In this document: piece by piece, positions 24,901 through 35,300 of the stretch
Layout of the letters: each line of letters begins with the position of its first letter
Numbering within the stretch: position 1 is the first letter of the stretch
Source: Phoronis australis
Taxonomy: Eukaryota > Phoronida > Phoronidae
NCBI GenBank assembly: GCA_002633005.1
Contig: NMRA01000159.1
Coordinates: 60,001 to 124,000 of the forward strand
DNA: 64,000 bases
Direction: 5' to 3'
Notes under the pieces: model-generated
What the model was told of the DNA's origin: nothing
Database searches by the model: none
Seen by the model: only the letters and a program-made list of their open reading frames with translations
Position numbers and translations under genes: made by a program

Positions 24901-25569
24901 AGGGTTAAAAAGTGACCCGGAATTCACCGGGGGAATCCAAATTCAGAGTAGCCTGCCGTCATGAATGAAGTGGAGTTGGCGATATTCGCTTACAGGGGTC
25001 CCAGATTTGGAAAACGAATTTGATGCCCATTATTCAGTGGAGAAAACAGCTTACATTAAAATGTAATAGCAGTGTAAGGGACCATTATTGGGAAATTAAC
25101 AGGAAAGTTAGCAAGGTGGCTAAGCCGTACTACATCTAAGCATTTTCTGTCCTATTAGCCATAGCCAGTCATTTTCGCTGCTTATAACAGAATTACGGAA
25201 TACAGTGTTTTGTTTGTTGATCATTTTGCATCACTGCCATGCCAAAGGACACAAGTGTTTTGAAAATTACTCGGCATCTGCTTTGAAAATTGCCGATGTT
25301 TTATGAGATTTCGTTAATTTTGAATACTATTGTATGATGCTGTGTTGTTAAACAAAAAGGTTACCTTCAATTTGAACTTCCATTAAATATGAACCAGTTG
25401 TGATGTTGTGACATTTTTGCAGGGCCAAACATATTACCCAGTGTCCTATCCTGCCCTGCCGACAGAAGATTTACTCCATCATCCTGCTCTACACAAAATA
25501 GTCCTTGAGCTAGTCACCTTGCTTGACGTACGCGGTCTGTATTTGGAGGCGGCTGAACTTCAGCAGTGA
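859..25569 (+). CDS. SCAI: SCAI gene, 14 exons, 5' end outside window
   Basis: Suppressor of cancer cell invasion. The family is a nuclear protein that binds and represses the MRTF-A/SRF transcription module and, in vertebrates, works with 53BP1 in double-strand break repair. Fourteen exons join in frame with GT-AG introns and give 539 residues plus a stop, against about 606 in the human protein. Similarity to vertebrate SCAI is strong and colinear throughout, for example YGLKRWQIGEIASK, KKLRYYARFIVVCLLL, NPHKYLLYKPTFSQL and LHPGDLYPYLRKPLF. The window opens in the intron before the exon that starts DLPQYG, so roughly 70-80 N-terminal residues are missing. Total intron length is over 23 kb, and the two largest introns are 9.7 and 4.2 kb. 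The gene is convergent with BAG6. Identification rests on my memory of the family, not on a search; I am very confident. Confidence 0.97.
999..1109. mobile_element. foldback MITE-like element, family A
   Basis: Imperfect palindrome of about 110 bp. The left arm begins CAATAGTCCGATATAAGG and carries TTTTGATAACCAGTTT. The right arm carries AAACTGGTTCTCAAAA and then a reverse complement of the start. The spacer contains TTATTCAGTG. A related copy lies at 58410-58492. It has no coding capacity. Confidence 0.7.
1336..2903. mobile_element. foldback element, family B, interrupted by another element
   Basis: Outer arms: TACTGTAAAAATTCGTCAGT at 1336 and the inverse, ending with TTTTTACTGTA, at about 2877-2903, both next to TTTGGGA/TCCCAAA. 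Similar arms bound elements at 23432-23765, 39030-39320 and 59115-59328. This copy is split by the inner element at 1389-2707. Confidence 0.65.
1389..2707. mobile_element. 1.3-kb terminal-inverted-repeat element, TA target site
   Basis: The left end reads CCGTATTCACCCTAATAA and the right end is its inverse, TTATTAGGGTGAATACGG. Each end is flanked by TA (1387-1388 and 2708-2709), the expected target-site duplication of Tc1/mariner-like and several MITE families. The interior has no long open frame, so it is non-autonomous or decayed. Arms extend imperfectly through a GCACC-type motif. Confidence 0.75.
7567..7699. repeat. tandem duplication, 69-bp unit, two copies
   Basis: Two adjacent copies of a unit beginning GGTGACACCTCTCAC and containing TTGTAGCCCTT and GAGTTGAGAAGTA. 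They differ at a few positions. Intronic. Confidence 0.75.
10619..10705 (+). CDS. SCAI: SCAI exon b
   Basis: Acceptor ttttccag, donor gtaagt. Encodes a stretch including YGLKRWQIGEIASKIGQLYY, one of the most conserved parts of the family. A 27-bp minisatellite begins about 27 bp into the following intron. Confidence 0.95.
10733..11052. repeat. minisatellite, 27-bp unit, about 12 copies
   Basis: In the SCAI intron, starting 27 bp after the exon b donor. Each unit carries CCCAGACATCTGGG, a short perfect hairpin (CCCAGA-CA-TCTGGG), followed by CTCAACAGTAAGG. Copies differ by one to three bases. Because the unit is a multiple of three and lacks stops in several frames, long open frames appear on both strands; they are not genes. 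Confidence 0.93.
11744..11842 (+). CDS. SCAI: SCAI exon c
   Basis: Acceptor attttcag. Encodes LRTSEASYLNESFSFYSAIR and ends NKEDR with the arginine codon split. The donor is gtagcg, a weak match to consensus, but only this junction keeps frame into the next exon. A 38-bp tandem repeat starts at this donor. Confidence 0.92.
11844..11957. repeat. tandem repeat, 38-bp unit, three copies, at a splice donor
   Basis: Three copies with the core CACCTTTTGGATTTGTATTA. The first begins within the donor of SCAI exon c (gtagcg), and the corresponding point in unit 2 reads ttagcg. Confidence 0.75.
12353..12449 (+). CDS. SCAI: SCAI exon d
   Basis: Acceptor ctttacag, donor gtgagc. Encodes VKKLRYYARFIVVCLLL and KDLVK, a hallmark hydrophobic helix of SCAI proteins. 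Ends in phase 0. Confidence 0.95.
12711..12809 (+). CDS. SCAI: SCAI exon e
   Basis: Acceptor tgtttcag, donor gtatgt, phase 0 at both ends. Encodes ELAKQIDDYTSTYEPDDQQE and then WTLVLGEIRAFIE, colinear with the human ELSDEIEDYT segment. Confidence 0.94.
13481..13673. mobile_element. foldback element in SCAI intron
   Basis: Inverted arms: TTACCGTAGAACAAGTTACC at 13516 and the inverse around 13635-13656. Weaker outer arms are GTTTGCGGCCACACAGG and, inverted, a CTGTGTTTGGACTGCA-like sequence. About 190 bp, non-coding. Its ends are approximate. Confidence 0.5.
13864..14016 (+). CDS. SCAI: SCAI exon f
   Basis: Acceptor cctgttcag, donor gtaagt, phase 0 at both ends. Starts ADSPVDVIDLDG and ends IVIVGNCFEQ, matching the family's ADP...IIGNC region. 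The middle is more divergent than neighbouring exons. Confidence 0.93.
14445..14570 (+). CDS. SCAI: SCAI exon g
   Basis: Acceptor cttgttacag, donor gtaagt. Encodes IKFSELTIDMFRMLQTLEKE, almost identical to vertebrates, then a variable proline- and serine-rich tail. Confidence 0.95.
14571..18765 (+). other. large SCAI intron (4.2 kb)
   Basis: Contains direct repeats near 14820 and 15125 (GTAGGTGGGCA followed by a GGGCGTTTAAA-like motif) and the duplicated 552-bp block at 15820-16923. From about 17000 to 18765 I see only AT-rich sequence with no exon. Confidence 0.6.
15820..16923. repeat. tandem duplication of about 552 bp joined at an N
   Basis: Copy 1 is 15820-16371, copy 2 is 16373-16923, and the base between them (16372) is N. 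The first roughly 190 bp of the copies differ at about ten positions, while the remaining 360 bp look identical. The start of the unit also occurs inverted at about 37797-38048, so it is itself a dispersed repeat. Confidence 0.85.
18766..18949 (+). CDS. SCAI: SCAI exon h
   Basis: Acceptor cttatcttag, donor gtaagt. Encodes RENPHKYLLYKPTFSQLNTF and, further on, MLLYLSSDG. Ends in phase 1. A short array with one ambiguous base follows in the intron. Confidence 0.95.
19070..19215. repeat. short tandem array with an ambiguous base
   Basis: About three diverged copies of a roughly 47-bp unit containing CTACAGGTTATTAATAGG and GGGGTCTGAAG. Base 19108 is N, at the boundary of two units. It lies in the SCAI intron after exon h. 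A G-rich tract sits just upstream at 19018-19040. Confidence 0.7.
20355..20457 (+). CDS. SCAI: SCAI exon i
   Basis: Acceptor ttctttcag, donor gtaggt. Encodes VAYDHGGVCTNNRRDD and a basic stretch ending KRPPLTKDIN with a split cysteine codon. Colinear with the YDFGGVLTNSNRD segment of vertebrates. Confidence 0.92.
20708..20757. repeat. 17-bp tandem repeat, three copies
   Basis: Three near-perfect copies of TACAGTGGCCCTCAATG in the SCAI intron between exons i and j. Confidence 0.8.
21117..21198 (+). CDS. SCAI: SCAI exon j
   Basis: Acceptor gttctag, donor gtaagt. Encodes LHPGDLYPYLRKPLFLIVDS and ends NSMAFS, one of the best conserved SCAI blocks. Confidence 0.95.
21727..22502. repeat. minisatellite, 27-bp unit, about 29 copies
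   Basis: Unit GGTAGTCCCAGACTTGATCC followed by CAGGACA, with copies varying at a few positions (CCAGG versus CTGGA, GACTTG versus GATTTG). It fills most of the SCAI intron between exons j and k and stops about 40 bp before the exon k acceptor. Open frames such as the PGQVVPDLI nonapeptide repeat are by-products. Confidence 0.93.
22542..22614 (+). CDS. SCAI: SCAI exon k
   Basis: Acceptor ttcttgtag, donor gtgagt. Encodes LPNLFSQPLVCLLSPE. Start chosen because including the AG after the acceptor keeps the length of the vertebrate alignment. A 27-bp minisatellite ends about 40 bp upstream. Confidence 0.94.
23432..23765. mobile_element. foldback element, family B
   Basis: The left arm begins TACGGTAAACATTCTCCAAT and continues TTGGGACAGT. 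The right arm is its inverse, ending AACTGAGGAATTTTTACGGTA. About 330 bp, non-coding, in the SCAI intron before exon l. Confidence 0.72.
23821..23994 (+). CDS. SCAI: SCAI exon l
   Basis: Acceptor taccttcag, donor gtaatc. Encodes RGNMFTLFLYSPLEGV and KARDL, with a family-variable linker between. Phase 1 at both ends. Confidence 0.94.
24688..24788 (+). CDS. SCAI: SCAI exon m
   Basis: Encodes DMVYMQFLGDDFLRLLLLRF, matching the vertebrate FFGDEFLRLLLTRF block. The acceptor tttgtag at 24681-24687 keeps frame; a later gcag that directly precedes TTCCTAGG would break it. Donor gtgagc. Confidence 0.94.
25423..25569 (+). CDS. SCAI: SCAI terminal coding exon
   Basis: Acceptor tttttgcag. Encodes GQTYYPVSYPALPTEDLLHH and then LELVTLLDVRGLYLEAAELQ, ending with TGA at 25567-25569. 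It is slightly diverged from the vertebrate C-terminus, which ends shortly after LDVRNVFFE. Confidence 0.94.
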   Translation, partial: GQTYYPVSYPALPTEDLLHHPALHKIVLELVTLLDVRGLYLEAAELQQ

Positions 25570-26580
25570 TTTTCATCAGAGAGACCATCAACACATTTCG
25601 TCTTACCAGTGTTCGGTGTTAAATTGAAGCCTTAGAGCGATATATCAAACTCTAGAGATTATAACTTCCTTCAAGGACTTTAGACCTGTTTAAGAGTTTA
25701 ACAGTTAGTAATTTACGAAAAATAACTGCCGCTGGTTCACGACACTACTGTGTATTTCTTAGAAATTTTTGCGACCGTTGTCGGGTGAACTGTTGACAAG
25801 ATTCGAAGCGCAAATTATTGTAATTTTAAACTACGTACTAGTAAGTAATTGTTTATTAATGATTTCTGTCATAAGTGCATGGGCTTACATATTTTACTTT
25901 GTAATACTTTTGTTTTTATTTAATATTAACTGTATTGCGTTAAATGTGTGTCAGTAGAGCACGTCATTATCGAGAGTTTGTTATGTTGATTTATATTTCA
26001 TCGTGGCCAAACGGTTGTGAAGATATCGAATCTCACATTGTGTTAGTGATTTTTAAGAAGTCGTGTATCTGTGCCAGTCAGAGTATACTGATTGAAGGTA
26101 AATACTACCTTCATACCAAGGGTCATAATTTTTGTATACATTTACCTAGTACCCTACTAAATTGTATTTTCTAATCTTTGACAATTAGTGTCATTCGTGT
26201 AATATGATTTTGTGATTATCAGGAATTTGAAAACAGTTTCATGTTGGGTTAAGAGAACCTTCTTTTAAATTGCTTTTTGAGAAACATTTCCTTTGGAGGT
26301 GAATGTATACCTACTGTACCTTATCATCAATATATAAAATCATTATGTTGTGTCAAGGCAGCTGGATCACTTTTTTCAATCGTTATGTAATTTTATTGAA
26401 AGCGTCACATTCCACAAACTTAAATTAATTTTGAACAGGGTTTTCAACGTTTCCAGTTTTGTTGAACTAATTTCTATTTGTCGATTTAATTCCGAGTTAA
26501 CAAATGATGTCTGAACAGTGCTCAATGCTTTTATTCCACGTTTCTGACGGAATAAATTTGAATATCTTTGTGTCAAGCAC
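25570..26580 (+). other. SCAI: probable SCAI 3' UTR
   Basis: Sequence after the SCAI stop. The first canonical AATAAA I find on this strand is at 26551-26556, which would give a 3' UTR of about 1 kb. This is inferred from the signal alone; another cleavage site is possible. Confidence 0.4.
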
Positions 26581-28737
26581 TCTGCGTTTCTGTTCGCCCA
26601 CCGTAAATGCAACTGACACCTTATTCCTTAGAACGAGGCTCAAGAAGTTGGTAGATCTGGCAGGTCATTTTACACACAAAGCGTGCATGGCATGAACCAA
26701 TAATGCATAGCTGTCCCTCACACTGAAACCACTTCTTAGCCAGAAAGCTTGTTGGATCACTGCGTGCCGCTAGGTGGTCAGTAGCCAGCACGCAGGTATC
26801 ACTCAATTTTCCTCGGGAAATTTTTTTGCACCCACATTTCTGATTGGCTAGTCGAATTCTCAACAGGTAGCGCTGTACGCAAACAAACTGGCATGACTAT
26901 GAAGTGTAAATGTAGTCTGGTGTGAATGCAGTCTGTTGTACAGACAAATCGGTGCTTAAAATTTATGTTCAGGAAATGTGAATCCTAGAAATTGTGGTTG
27001 CGCCTTTTTGGAGGGCATCTTTCTGGTGTCAAGACTTTTGTTTACAATACTGTCCTGTATTCTTACAGTATGAATAACGCACCGGTTAAATCGGCCAGAT
27101 ATGTGTTTATTGTACATGTATATGCTTTAAGCACGCGGACATTAAACATCACTGCAGAAACGAAATAGTTGCTGCAACACCACTTGCATAAGGCTAAAAA
27201 TCATTCACAGTCCGCCATTTTTTCAGGGTGTTGTAAAGTTAACCAATGACTGCTGAGGTTACATCAACCAATGCTAAAGCGCGTGACATTGCGTGATACC
27301 TGCGTGCTGGCTAGGCACGTAGGGAACCAGCAAGAGCCAGAAAGTTGTTACGCTGACAGTCCTAAATCAACAGTCTGTATTTCCATAGCAGCTTTGTAAA
27401 ATTAACTTTAAATGCAGTGCGATGCTCCCATTTTCAGTTCATGCAGATGGTACAACTCCACTTACATGTACAACCACTAGGTGGTGTTGGATGACAGATA
27501 TGCTTATTACCATCAATTCAATCTTTTGGTGCAAGTGGAGTTGTCTCCCCTCCAGGCTTGAAGTGGACCTGCCACAATGTAAATATTGCTCTCCGAATGA
27601 AGCAGAAAACACTGTTCAACCATTCGAGACGAATTTAAAATGAACACAGTCAGTCATTTACAAAATTACTTAAAAGTGGCTACAAACCAGTATTCCATCC
27701 CAGAAGGGACCATTTGATTAAACCACAATAAAATTGGTCTCTACTCGTGTTCATTTACACAAGCGAGACTTAAGAGTTTGAAAATTCGTGATGACAGGTC
27801 AGCTTGTAGATCACTAACTGTAGATTCTGTCAAAACAGTATTATCTCTTAATTTGATTAAAGATCAATACAAGACCAATTTCATAATGATACCTGGGTCT
27901 AAATCATGTCGCTTTTCGTGATGGAGGGCGGGGCTTATTGCTACTTTTAAGATTTGAATGACAATTCAGTTAAAACAGTATACAATAAAACAATATTTCA
28001 AGTCGAAATAAAATAGATCTTGTTTTACTTGGTCTATATATTAAAATAGTGAAAACCACTAATGCATAGAAAAGTACATCCAGTCTGTGAGTACACATGT
28101 TCACTAAGAACACTGCGTCTACTTGGCTTGTGTGACAAAACAGCAAATGAAAAACCAAAATGTAAGGATGCAAATTCCAGAGGTTTGTACAAATCGGATG
28201 TGGTCATCAAACAAGGCCGTCCAGGGTGTGCAAGCCATTTGTTGCCAGAACGAAGCAATTTGTCTGCCAAACATCTCGTTAGATTGAACTATTCTCAACT
28301 CCTTTATTACACACAGGAATCTGTCGTTGAAAAACTTCGGAAAAGTAAACGTCATGGTACAACAAGGTAGTAATCAGTACATCGCTGGCCTTCTTACATC
28401 TTCATGAAATGGTCTAATGACACGTGGAAACTGGCAAAACACAATTCCGTCCCATGATTTTTCCTCGCTCTCAAACTACGTAGGCGAGACAGGGCCTTTG
28501 GGTGTGACCAAGCAAGTTGTTGTTAAACTCGGGAGAATGGCTTCAACTAATTGCAATCTGCAAATAGTCAGATCACAAGGTTCAACCCTCCAGCCTTCAC
28601 CGACTCTTGGACTTATTCCACAGTCTCCAGCAGTGTAATGAAAAAAATTAAACACCGAGGCTGGCTACTCCATGCACATGTAAACACCAGCACAGATAGT
28701 ATACACCAAGATGGTTAAAAAGAATTAAAGTATAATT
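26581..28737. other. intergenic DNA between convergent SCAI and BAG6
   Basis: Holds the inverted-repeat element at 26745-27335. Short open frames on both strands around 28034-28370 have no similarity I recognise and overlap one another in opposite directions, so I do not call them. The remainder is unremarkable AT-rich sequence. Confidence 0.5.
26745..27335. mobile_element. decayed terminal-inverted-repeat element
   Basis: Inverted arms: GTAGCCAGCACGCAGGTATC at 26781-26800, extending AC, against GTGATACCTGCGTGCTGGCT at 27293. Outside these, GCTTGTTGGATCACTGCGTG on the left pairs imperfectly with GGCACGTAGGGAACCAGCAA on the right. About 590 bp, without a coding frame; exact ends uncertain. 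Confidence 0.55.
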
Positions 28738-29067
28738 TTTATTTTATTAGCACATAACAATACAGGCTTGAATCGAGCGGTCTACCTTCGCGTTGAAGCC
28801 ACCTCACTTGTTTGTGAGTCAATGCTCAGTAAGGAGATAAACCTTAACTGTAGGTGGCAAACTCCAACAGCATCTGACGGCACCACTCATCAATAAATAA
28901 TAACATTCAACAGTTCTGAGGCTACTGCACTTGTATCCAAGCATAAAATTGTCTTCAAAACTCTCAAGGCAATCACATTTATCTCAACCATTAAAATATG
29001 TCGCCATACAGGCCCATGACAACAACAGGCCATCGGACTCTCCCAGTGCCTGTCATGACTAAGCTGT
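28738..29067 (-). other. BAG6: BAG6 3' UTR and poly(A) signals
   Basis: About 330 bp follow the BAG6 stop on the minus strand and lead to two overlapping AATAAA signals (28743-28748 and 28738-28743). Cleavage would be expected shortly after, near 28720. Confidence 0.65.
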
Positions 29068-29334
29068 TCACTTCTTGCTGGATTTAAAGTATTCATCAGA
29101 TTTTTCAAACCTCGACGGCGTAAAGTCTGGGTCGTTAGTTAGACGTTCTTGTATCCCCTGCTGTACGTGTTGCTGAAACGCCGCCTGTAGCGAATGATCA
29201 GAAGTAACATCGCTGCCCAGATCATCGAGGCTTGTGATTGGTTGAGCGCTGGATGAGGAGATGGCAGCACGTAGCGTATCCGTGACAACCGATGATGCTT
29301 CCTCCATATTTTGAGGCTTTTTGTCGGACATAAG
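29068..29334 (-). CDS. BAG6: BAG6 exon 24 (terminal, BAG-like domain)
   Basis: Residues 1036-1123 and TGA. Helical segments SSVVTDTLRAAISSSSAQPI and QQGIQERLTNDPDFTPSRF match the vertebrate C-terminus (IQKRLQEDPNYSPQRF), the part that in human BAG6 contacts UBL4A. Acceptor ctttcag. Confidence 0.95.
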   Translation of the reverse strand, partial: LMSDKKPQNMEEASSVVTDTLRAAISSSSAQPITSLDDLGSDVTSDHSLQAAFQQHVQQGIQERLTNDPDFTPSRFEKSDEYFKSSKK

Positions 29335-32300
29335 CTGAAAGAGCAAAAAGGTGCGAAATTTCAAATTAGTTACGACCGCAAGTTGCAGTGAAACCCCCTG
29401 TGGGATGAACCAAATATTCTAATATACGGACATAAGAAAGACGAGAGATTATGTTTTGGAGCCATAAAAATAAAGCACGCTCACTGTATCATTCATTGGC
29501 GAGAAATAAACACTTAAAGGTAGCCCAGCCTGTTGAAGGGTGTACTTGTCCAGCAAGCGACAGTTAAAGAGCCTCTGGAGTGTACTGAATGAGCCAAGAG
29601 TTGTCGCATGCTCTCCTTGTAGTGGCAGTTCTGACAACAGTCAGCAGGGAACAGAAACGTCCAGAGCCTAAATGTCTTGTGAGTAGAGCAGCTCTGTGAA
29701 TGGTCACCTTTCATGTCTGTGTTCAAACTCAAACCGCACAGCCAGACGATTCGGATTGATCATATGGATCATATCAACTATTCGTACAAATTCACCTGAA
29801 TTGTACGATATGACACATTAAATACCAATTCAAATTAACTGTTAACCACTAACCGTTGTAATTAATACAATTTCTTATCACTGAGCCAAGATAGTCCATC
29901 TAAACATGTTTTCCATCCATGATGGTCAGACTGACACTAATTTATCATCAAACTGAAACTATCTTCTATCAACCAATAAGAAGATGTACCTTCCTTCTCT
30001 TGGGTGCGCTGCCCATCAGATAAGCATCACTAAAGGGCCTCTGCGGCGCCTGCGATCTCATCTTCTCAACGTCCTGGCTCATCACAGGTATCCACTCCTG
30101 CAAGAGCAAGTTCAAAATATCACAAAACGACTGCCATTAGTACACGTGTATTTTCCAAGTACACCAACAAATACCTATTTCAGAATTCAAACTTTTTTAA
30201 CAATGGAGTATCATGTCTGGAATTTTGATACGGGAAGCAACTTGGACATAAGATAAATGTGGACTATAAATGCCTCCAGGAAAATACCAAGGAAAATACT
30301 CTTAAGTATGACAGCACACTGTATTACACAGATCGTACTAAAGCCAACCTTGAATGGTAATGCACATGAATTTGACTCTTACAATATGTTTTGACAACCA
30401 CTAAAAGAATACCAAAGCCATAAATTACCACTTGTAATGAATGCTTAGGCTTACTGACTTTATTTCGTCTACGTCACCGAGCAAATCCTTACATGATGTT
30501 CTATTCAAACCAGAATTTTGTCATCTCTTCAGTATTCTCGCGATGACATGGCATGAAAAGGCAAGACAAGCCTACATTTGAATGATTAAAATAGGGTTTT
30601 CTTAATACATTCCTAAAGCATAGCTGGGACTATCTGAACAGCCCAGCAAATCTAAAATAACAGAAACGTCTTGAAGGAAGGCTTTGAGCGGCATCTTGAA
30701 CACAAATAGTCAAATAATAATTCCCTCTTCCAACACTACTGACTGCTGCTTTTACAACTCACTGCACACACACACGCACACAGCAATAGGGATTACATGA
30801 CGGCAAACCTCTCCTTTGTATTAGAGATAAGAAAGTGAATGGCCTCGTTTTGGAAATCAGGCAATTTTCACAGATCGTGTCTGAAACCAGGGAGGGGCTG
30901 TGGAAATATTCCCGATTTCAGCTGTTTAAAAGTACTGGAATTGAACGGGTATCTTCAAGAAAGGGAATTCTGCCTCTTCTGTTCAAAATTAATTCCACGA
31001 ATTTGTTAGACCCACTTGCTGCGCACTTACTCGTCTCTCATTGATGTCGGGAAGGCGAAGAACTTGACATAACACTTCCAAGGGTATTTAAAATTCCAGT
31101 TATCAAACTTTATTATGTCAGTGTTGCCGCTCCCAACGCATGAGTAAAACTTTGTCAGCATTGGAAGGATGCATCAAGTAATGCCGCCGAGAAAAAATTG
31201 CAAAGAATCAGATAACAACAAATAACACGTGGAATTCCAATGACACGAAAACAAGGCAGCAAATGCACCCGACGGATGTTTGCAGCATTGAGGGTAAATA
31301 CAGCGAGATTTGAGCGTCGCCATGTAATCTGTCACCATACTATTATTATTATTATTAAGTATCTATGAGGTATTATTACTGGATGGTTCCTTCTTCTACT
31401 CACAGGGGGCACCTCTTGTCTCCAATCATCTTCACTACTGGTGTCCATGGTCTGTAATTTCAAAGAACACAATTTTAAATGATGGCAAAATCACAGCAGC
31501 ATTTAACTGAGCTCGAAATGACATCATCGACTAGTCACCACATGCACAAATTGAAAACAAGGTGTTGCGTCCAAACTACAATCATGGTTCTGCATGTTTG
31601 TAGCACACATGTTTTCACGTTACATGCTAAAACAAGGCATTGTGTACAAAACAACAATGCACAACAATCATTTTAGCAGCACTAAAAAGTGTGCAAGTAA
31701 TGAATTGTTCAAAAGTTTGTGAACAGAGCACATTTTATGTCCAGCGTCAGCAAAACGGTCAACATATGGAATAACACTGATCTCATTTTTAACAGATCAA
31801 TCAATAAACCAAAAAATCAATAACAATAGATCAATACTGAAAGACACACAGTGTTTTCCTCGCAAAGCTCATTAATATTCGTGTAGCATATGAAACTGAG
31901 GCTAAGTACGCCAACGTAATGACTACCTCGACTTTGAGTACAGGTGATCTGTCATTAGTACCTGATTTAATTTTAGGTTTTGTTGCGAAGTTTGTCAAAA
32001 ACTTCAGTAGCCACGCCAATGGAGCATTGAGTGAATACAGAAACGTTCAATCATGGTGTAGTAAATGAATATCGTATCGGCGTAAGCAGCTTAAGTTTGG
32101 GCTTCGGGTATTTTGTGGTCTCATTTAACGTAAACCGGTGAAGGTTTAATTTTACTTGGATGCATATAAACAAAGAATAATCAATACCAAATTACCCATT
32201 CGACTAGTGCTGTTTAATGCAAATTTATCGAATGAAATCAAAAAGTGGTAAATTCAAAGAATTATAAACTGCTAATAGAAGCCAGTTTTCCAATAGAAGC

Positions 32301-35300
32301 CAGGAGATACTACAGGTTCGATGAAATTCAATTGTCAGGTATTTTTGTAATTACACTAATTTTGGATTAAGTAATTAATAAACATTAGGCCTCTGAAAAA
32401 TGGTGGTCTTAGACTGCGGCCAAGTCAGTGAAGCACAAAATAATTAATTTAAATAAACATTTGGCTGCAAGCTTTTCGATTAAAGCAAAAATGTTAGTTG
32501 TATTGAGGACAGATTAATCTTTTCAAAGAATGAACATTTTCAATACGACATGATTTACAGTCTAGTGGATACTTAAAGCGCTAAACTAAAGCTGACAAGG
32601 AATTTTCACGACTTTGTTCATCATCAGTGATCGGAATAGTTAGCGTACGCCTACCAAGGCCTCGTTTTCACTTTGTCAATGATTGCACGAATAACGTTTG
32701 AGATCGGTCTATAGCCTTCAAACGTGACCACAGGTGTTTCTACTAAAAGCAGCTACAAACCTACATCACAGCAAATATTTGATTTAGACCCCTTCCTGCG
32801 ATGAAATTGGCCTGTTATTCCTTAGTTAAATTATACGCGAATTCAGGGTTTCGAATGAACTGATATTTCATTATTGCTTGGGACCAGGCTTGTCACAGCA
32901 TGTCAATTTATGCGCCACGCGTAACAAACTGCCACCTTCTTAAAAACTTACAACGCACTTCTTACTTCACTAAGGTACAAGTTGAAATAATTTTATGTCC
33001 AGTAAATTGCTTAAGGTTATCTAGGTCCTTTATAAATGATCTCAACTCTAAGTCAAATATCGAAACAACTATGGTTTGTCAACCATTAAAAATTTGTATT
33101 TTCTAAAAGGAGAAAGAAAGAAGATTCTAAAAATATGCTTCTTATTACTAAGTCTTTACAGTGTTTCTGAGACATAACATAATTTTTTCATAAAAAAGTT
33201 TTAGTAAAATTGGATGGGGGTTATTTTGCTATGAATGTACCTTTCTTGCACACGAAAATTTAACATAAAAAACGTGGTCAAGAGACAATAATAGACTCAG
33301 TAGTAAGAAGCATATTTTTAGAATCCTCAATATTTTCCCCTTTCAGAAATATATATATACTTTTAACGATTGACAAAGCATAGTTTTTGACATTTGACTA
33401 AGACTTGAGGTCGTTTATTAAGATCCCAGACAACCTTAAATAAAAGTTCACTCCATGGACGAAACACAGGTTTGCAGCCACATTGATTGGTCAAGACTAA
33501 TTTAGGTCTCATCTCAGACTGGAATACACACACTGAACAGTTCACATCAGCTCTAATACCAAGACACACCTCAGGCACAGAGGGGTCCGTCCTCACGTCT
33601 GAGTCGGCACTGTGGAACGACCCGTGGTCTGAATCGTCCTCATCTAGTCCATCCATGGAACCGTTCCCAGCACTGTGTGACCTCGGTCGTTTGGCGGGGC
33701 CATCTGCCTGCGGTTTTGTGGACTTGAACACTATGTACTGCTGTACGTCCTGATCTGTGACGGTGATGTTCGGCACCATCTCTCGTATCTGTGTCACAGT
33801 CGTCTCTGTCATCCATGATTGCACGCCCGAACTGGCCTGATTACTTAAAGCCGTCTATTGCAAACAGAAAGAACGCATCGCCTTCAAATAAAAACTACAG
33901 CCGATCTTCATACTTAAATAATAACAAATTAATATAATTATTGAACGGTTCACTCTTTTTGCAGAATGAGATATTGCTGAAATTATTGTATTCTTTGAAA
34001 AAAGGACATCCAAAAGCAAATAATTTTCAGTTATTTAGAGAATTATGGAACAATTTTCAGAAAATCCGCCAACTTTTTTAGTGCCTCGTAGTCTGCAAGA
34101 CAGCAAAAACATATTTCAACAAAGACTAAGATCTGTACCATGAGCTACAACATGTGACAAATCCATTAAACAAGAAGACTTTCTAAAAACACTTTGAGGT
34201 GGTGACGTAATAACAACATCACTAAAATATATTGGTCTGTTTACAACCACCTCTAGCCTAGTATATGGTACGGTATTGACCCTCAATGACCACCATGTGT
34301 GCACCATACACCCGTGCTCGTTTTTCTAAGAACACAGTAAAACCTGAAGTTGGTCAGAGAAATGAAAACGCTATGCCAATATAAATAAGCAAGACTTTAG
34401 TGTAAGTAAATACACCAATGTAAAAAGGCTAAAACTTTGTGTAAATCGGCCAATAGATTTTAGAAATGAAGAAGAATTCAGACGTCAGTGTCTCGTATTC
34501 GACTGTTCATCAATTGATTACGTCAAATTCGATGCGTCAAACTTTTAAAAAGTCCTATTACAACAAAATATAGTTAGAAGCCAGTGATAGCATTTATTGA
34601 CCTACCATTCTATTCCTAATGAGACCGAAGAAACCGTCAAGACCCGAGTCCAGACAATAGCGAGTCAGAACAACTATTTCACCAAACAACGTACGGACCG
34701 CACTATAAACAGTGCTTGAAAACACAGCGTCAGAGTCTGAAATGACAAAAAATACATTAACCGTAACCACAATTATCAGAACTATACCAGCACAATTCAA
34801 GCTAATGGATCACAGAAAAAAGTCTTGAAACATAAGACAAAATGCTGTCTCCCTGTCGAGACCAGTTACGACCGGAACTTTAATCAAACTTTAAATTCCG
34901 TTTAGTACATAAAAAGAATTCAGAGTCATTATGTCCTACATATTTTGTCATGACTTCACAAGGCTTGTGAAAAAGTTCACTCTGACTTGTTGAATTTCCA
35001 ATACGTAACATGACGTCACTGACTTCTTTCGTCACCTTATACTGCTTAACCCATGCAAGGATGGTGATATTTCTTTTTGTAACTATAGAAACTGAGAAGC
35101 CTCTCACCTGTATTGTTGAGAATGTAGTTTATGTTCGTCCTCAGGAAATGTCGGATAGCATTGCCTATACTAGCTGGAAAGTCTATGTTGTTTCTAGTTG
35201 TCTCCGTAAACTGAAAGGACGATTGAAGGCAACACAATGAATAGTATTCATTTAGTTCAAAGAAAGATTTCACCAGCTGATGGCTGCATGTAACTAGCAT

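Noticed and set aside
28034-28370. Overlapping frames on both strands between SCAI and BAG6
   Set aside because: Several short frames overlap on opposite strands with no codon bias or domain; likely chance.
33487-33753. 88-codon plus-strand frame
   Set aside because: Antisense shadow of BAG6 exon 21.
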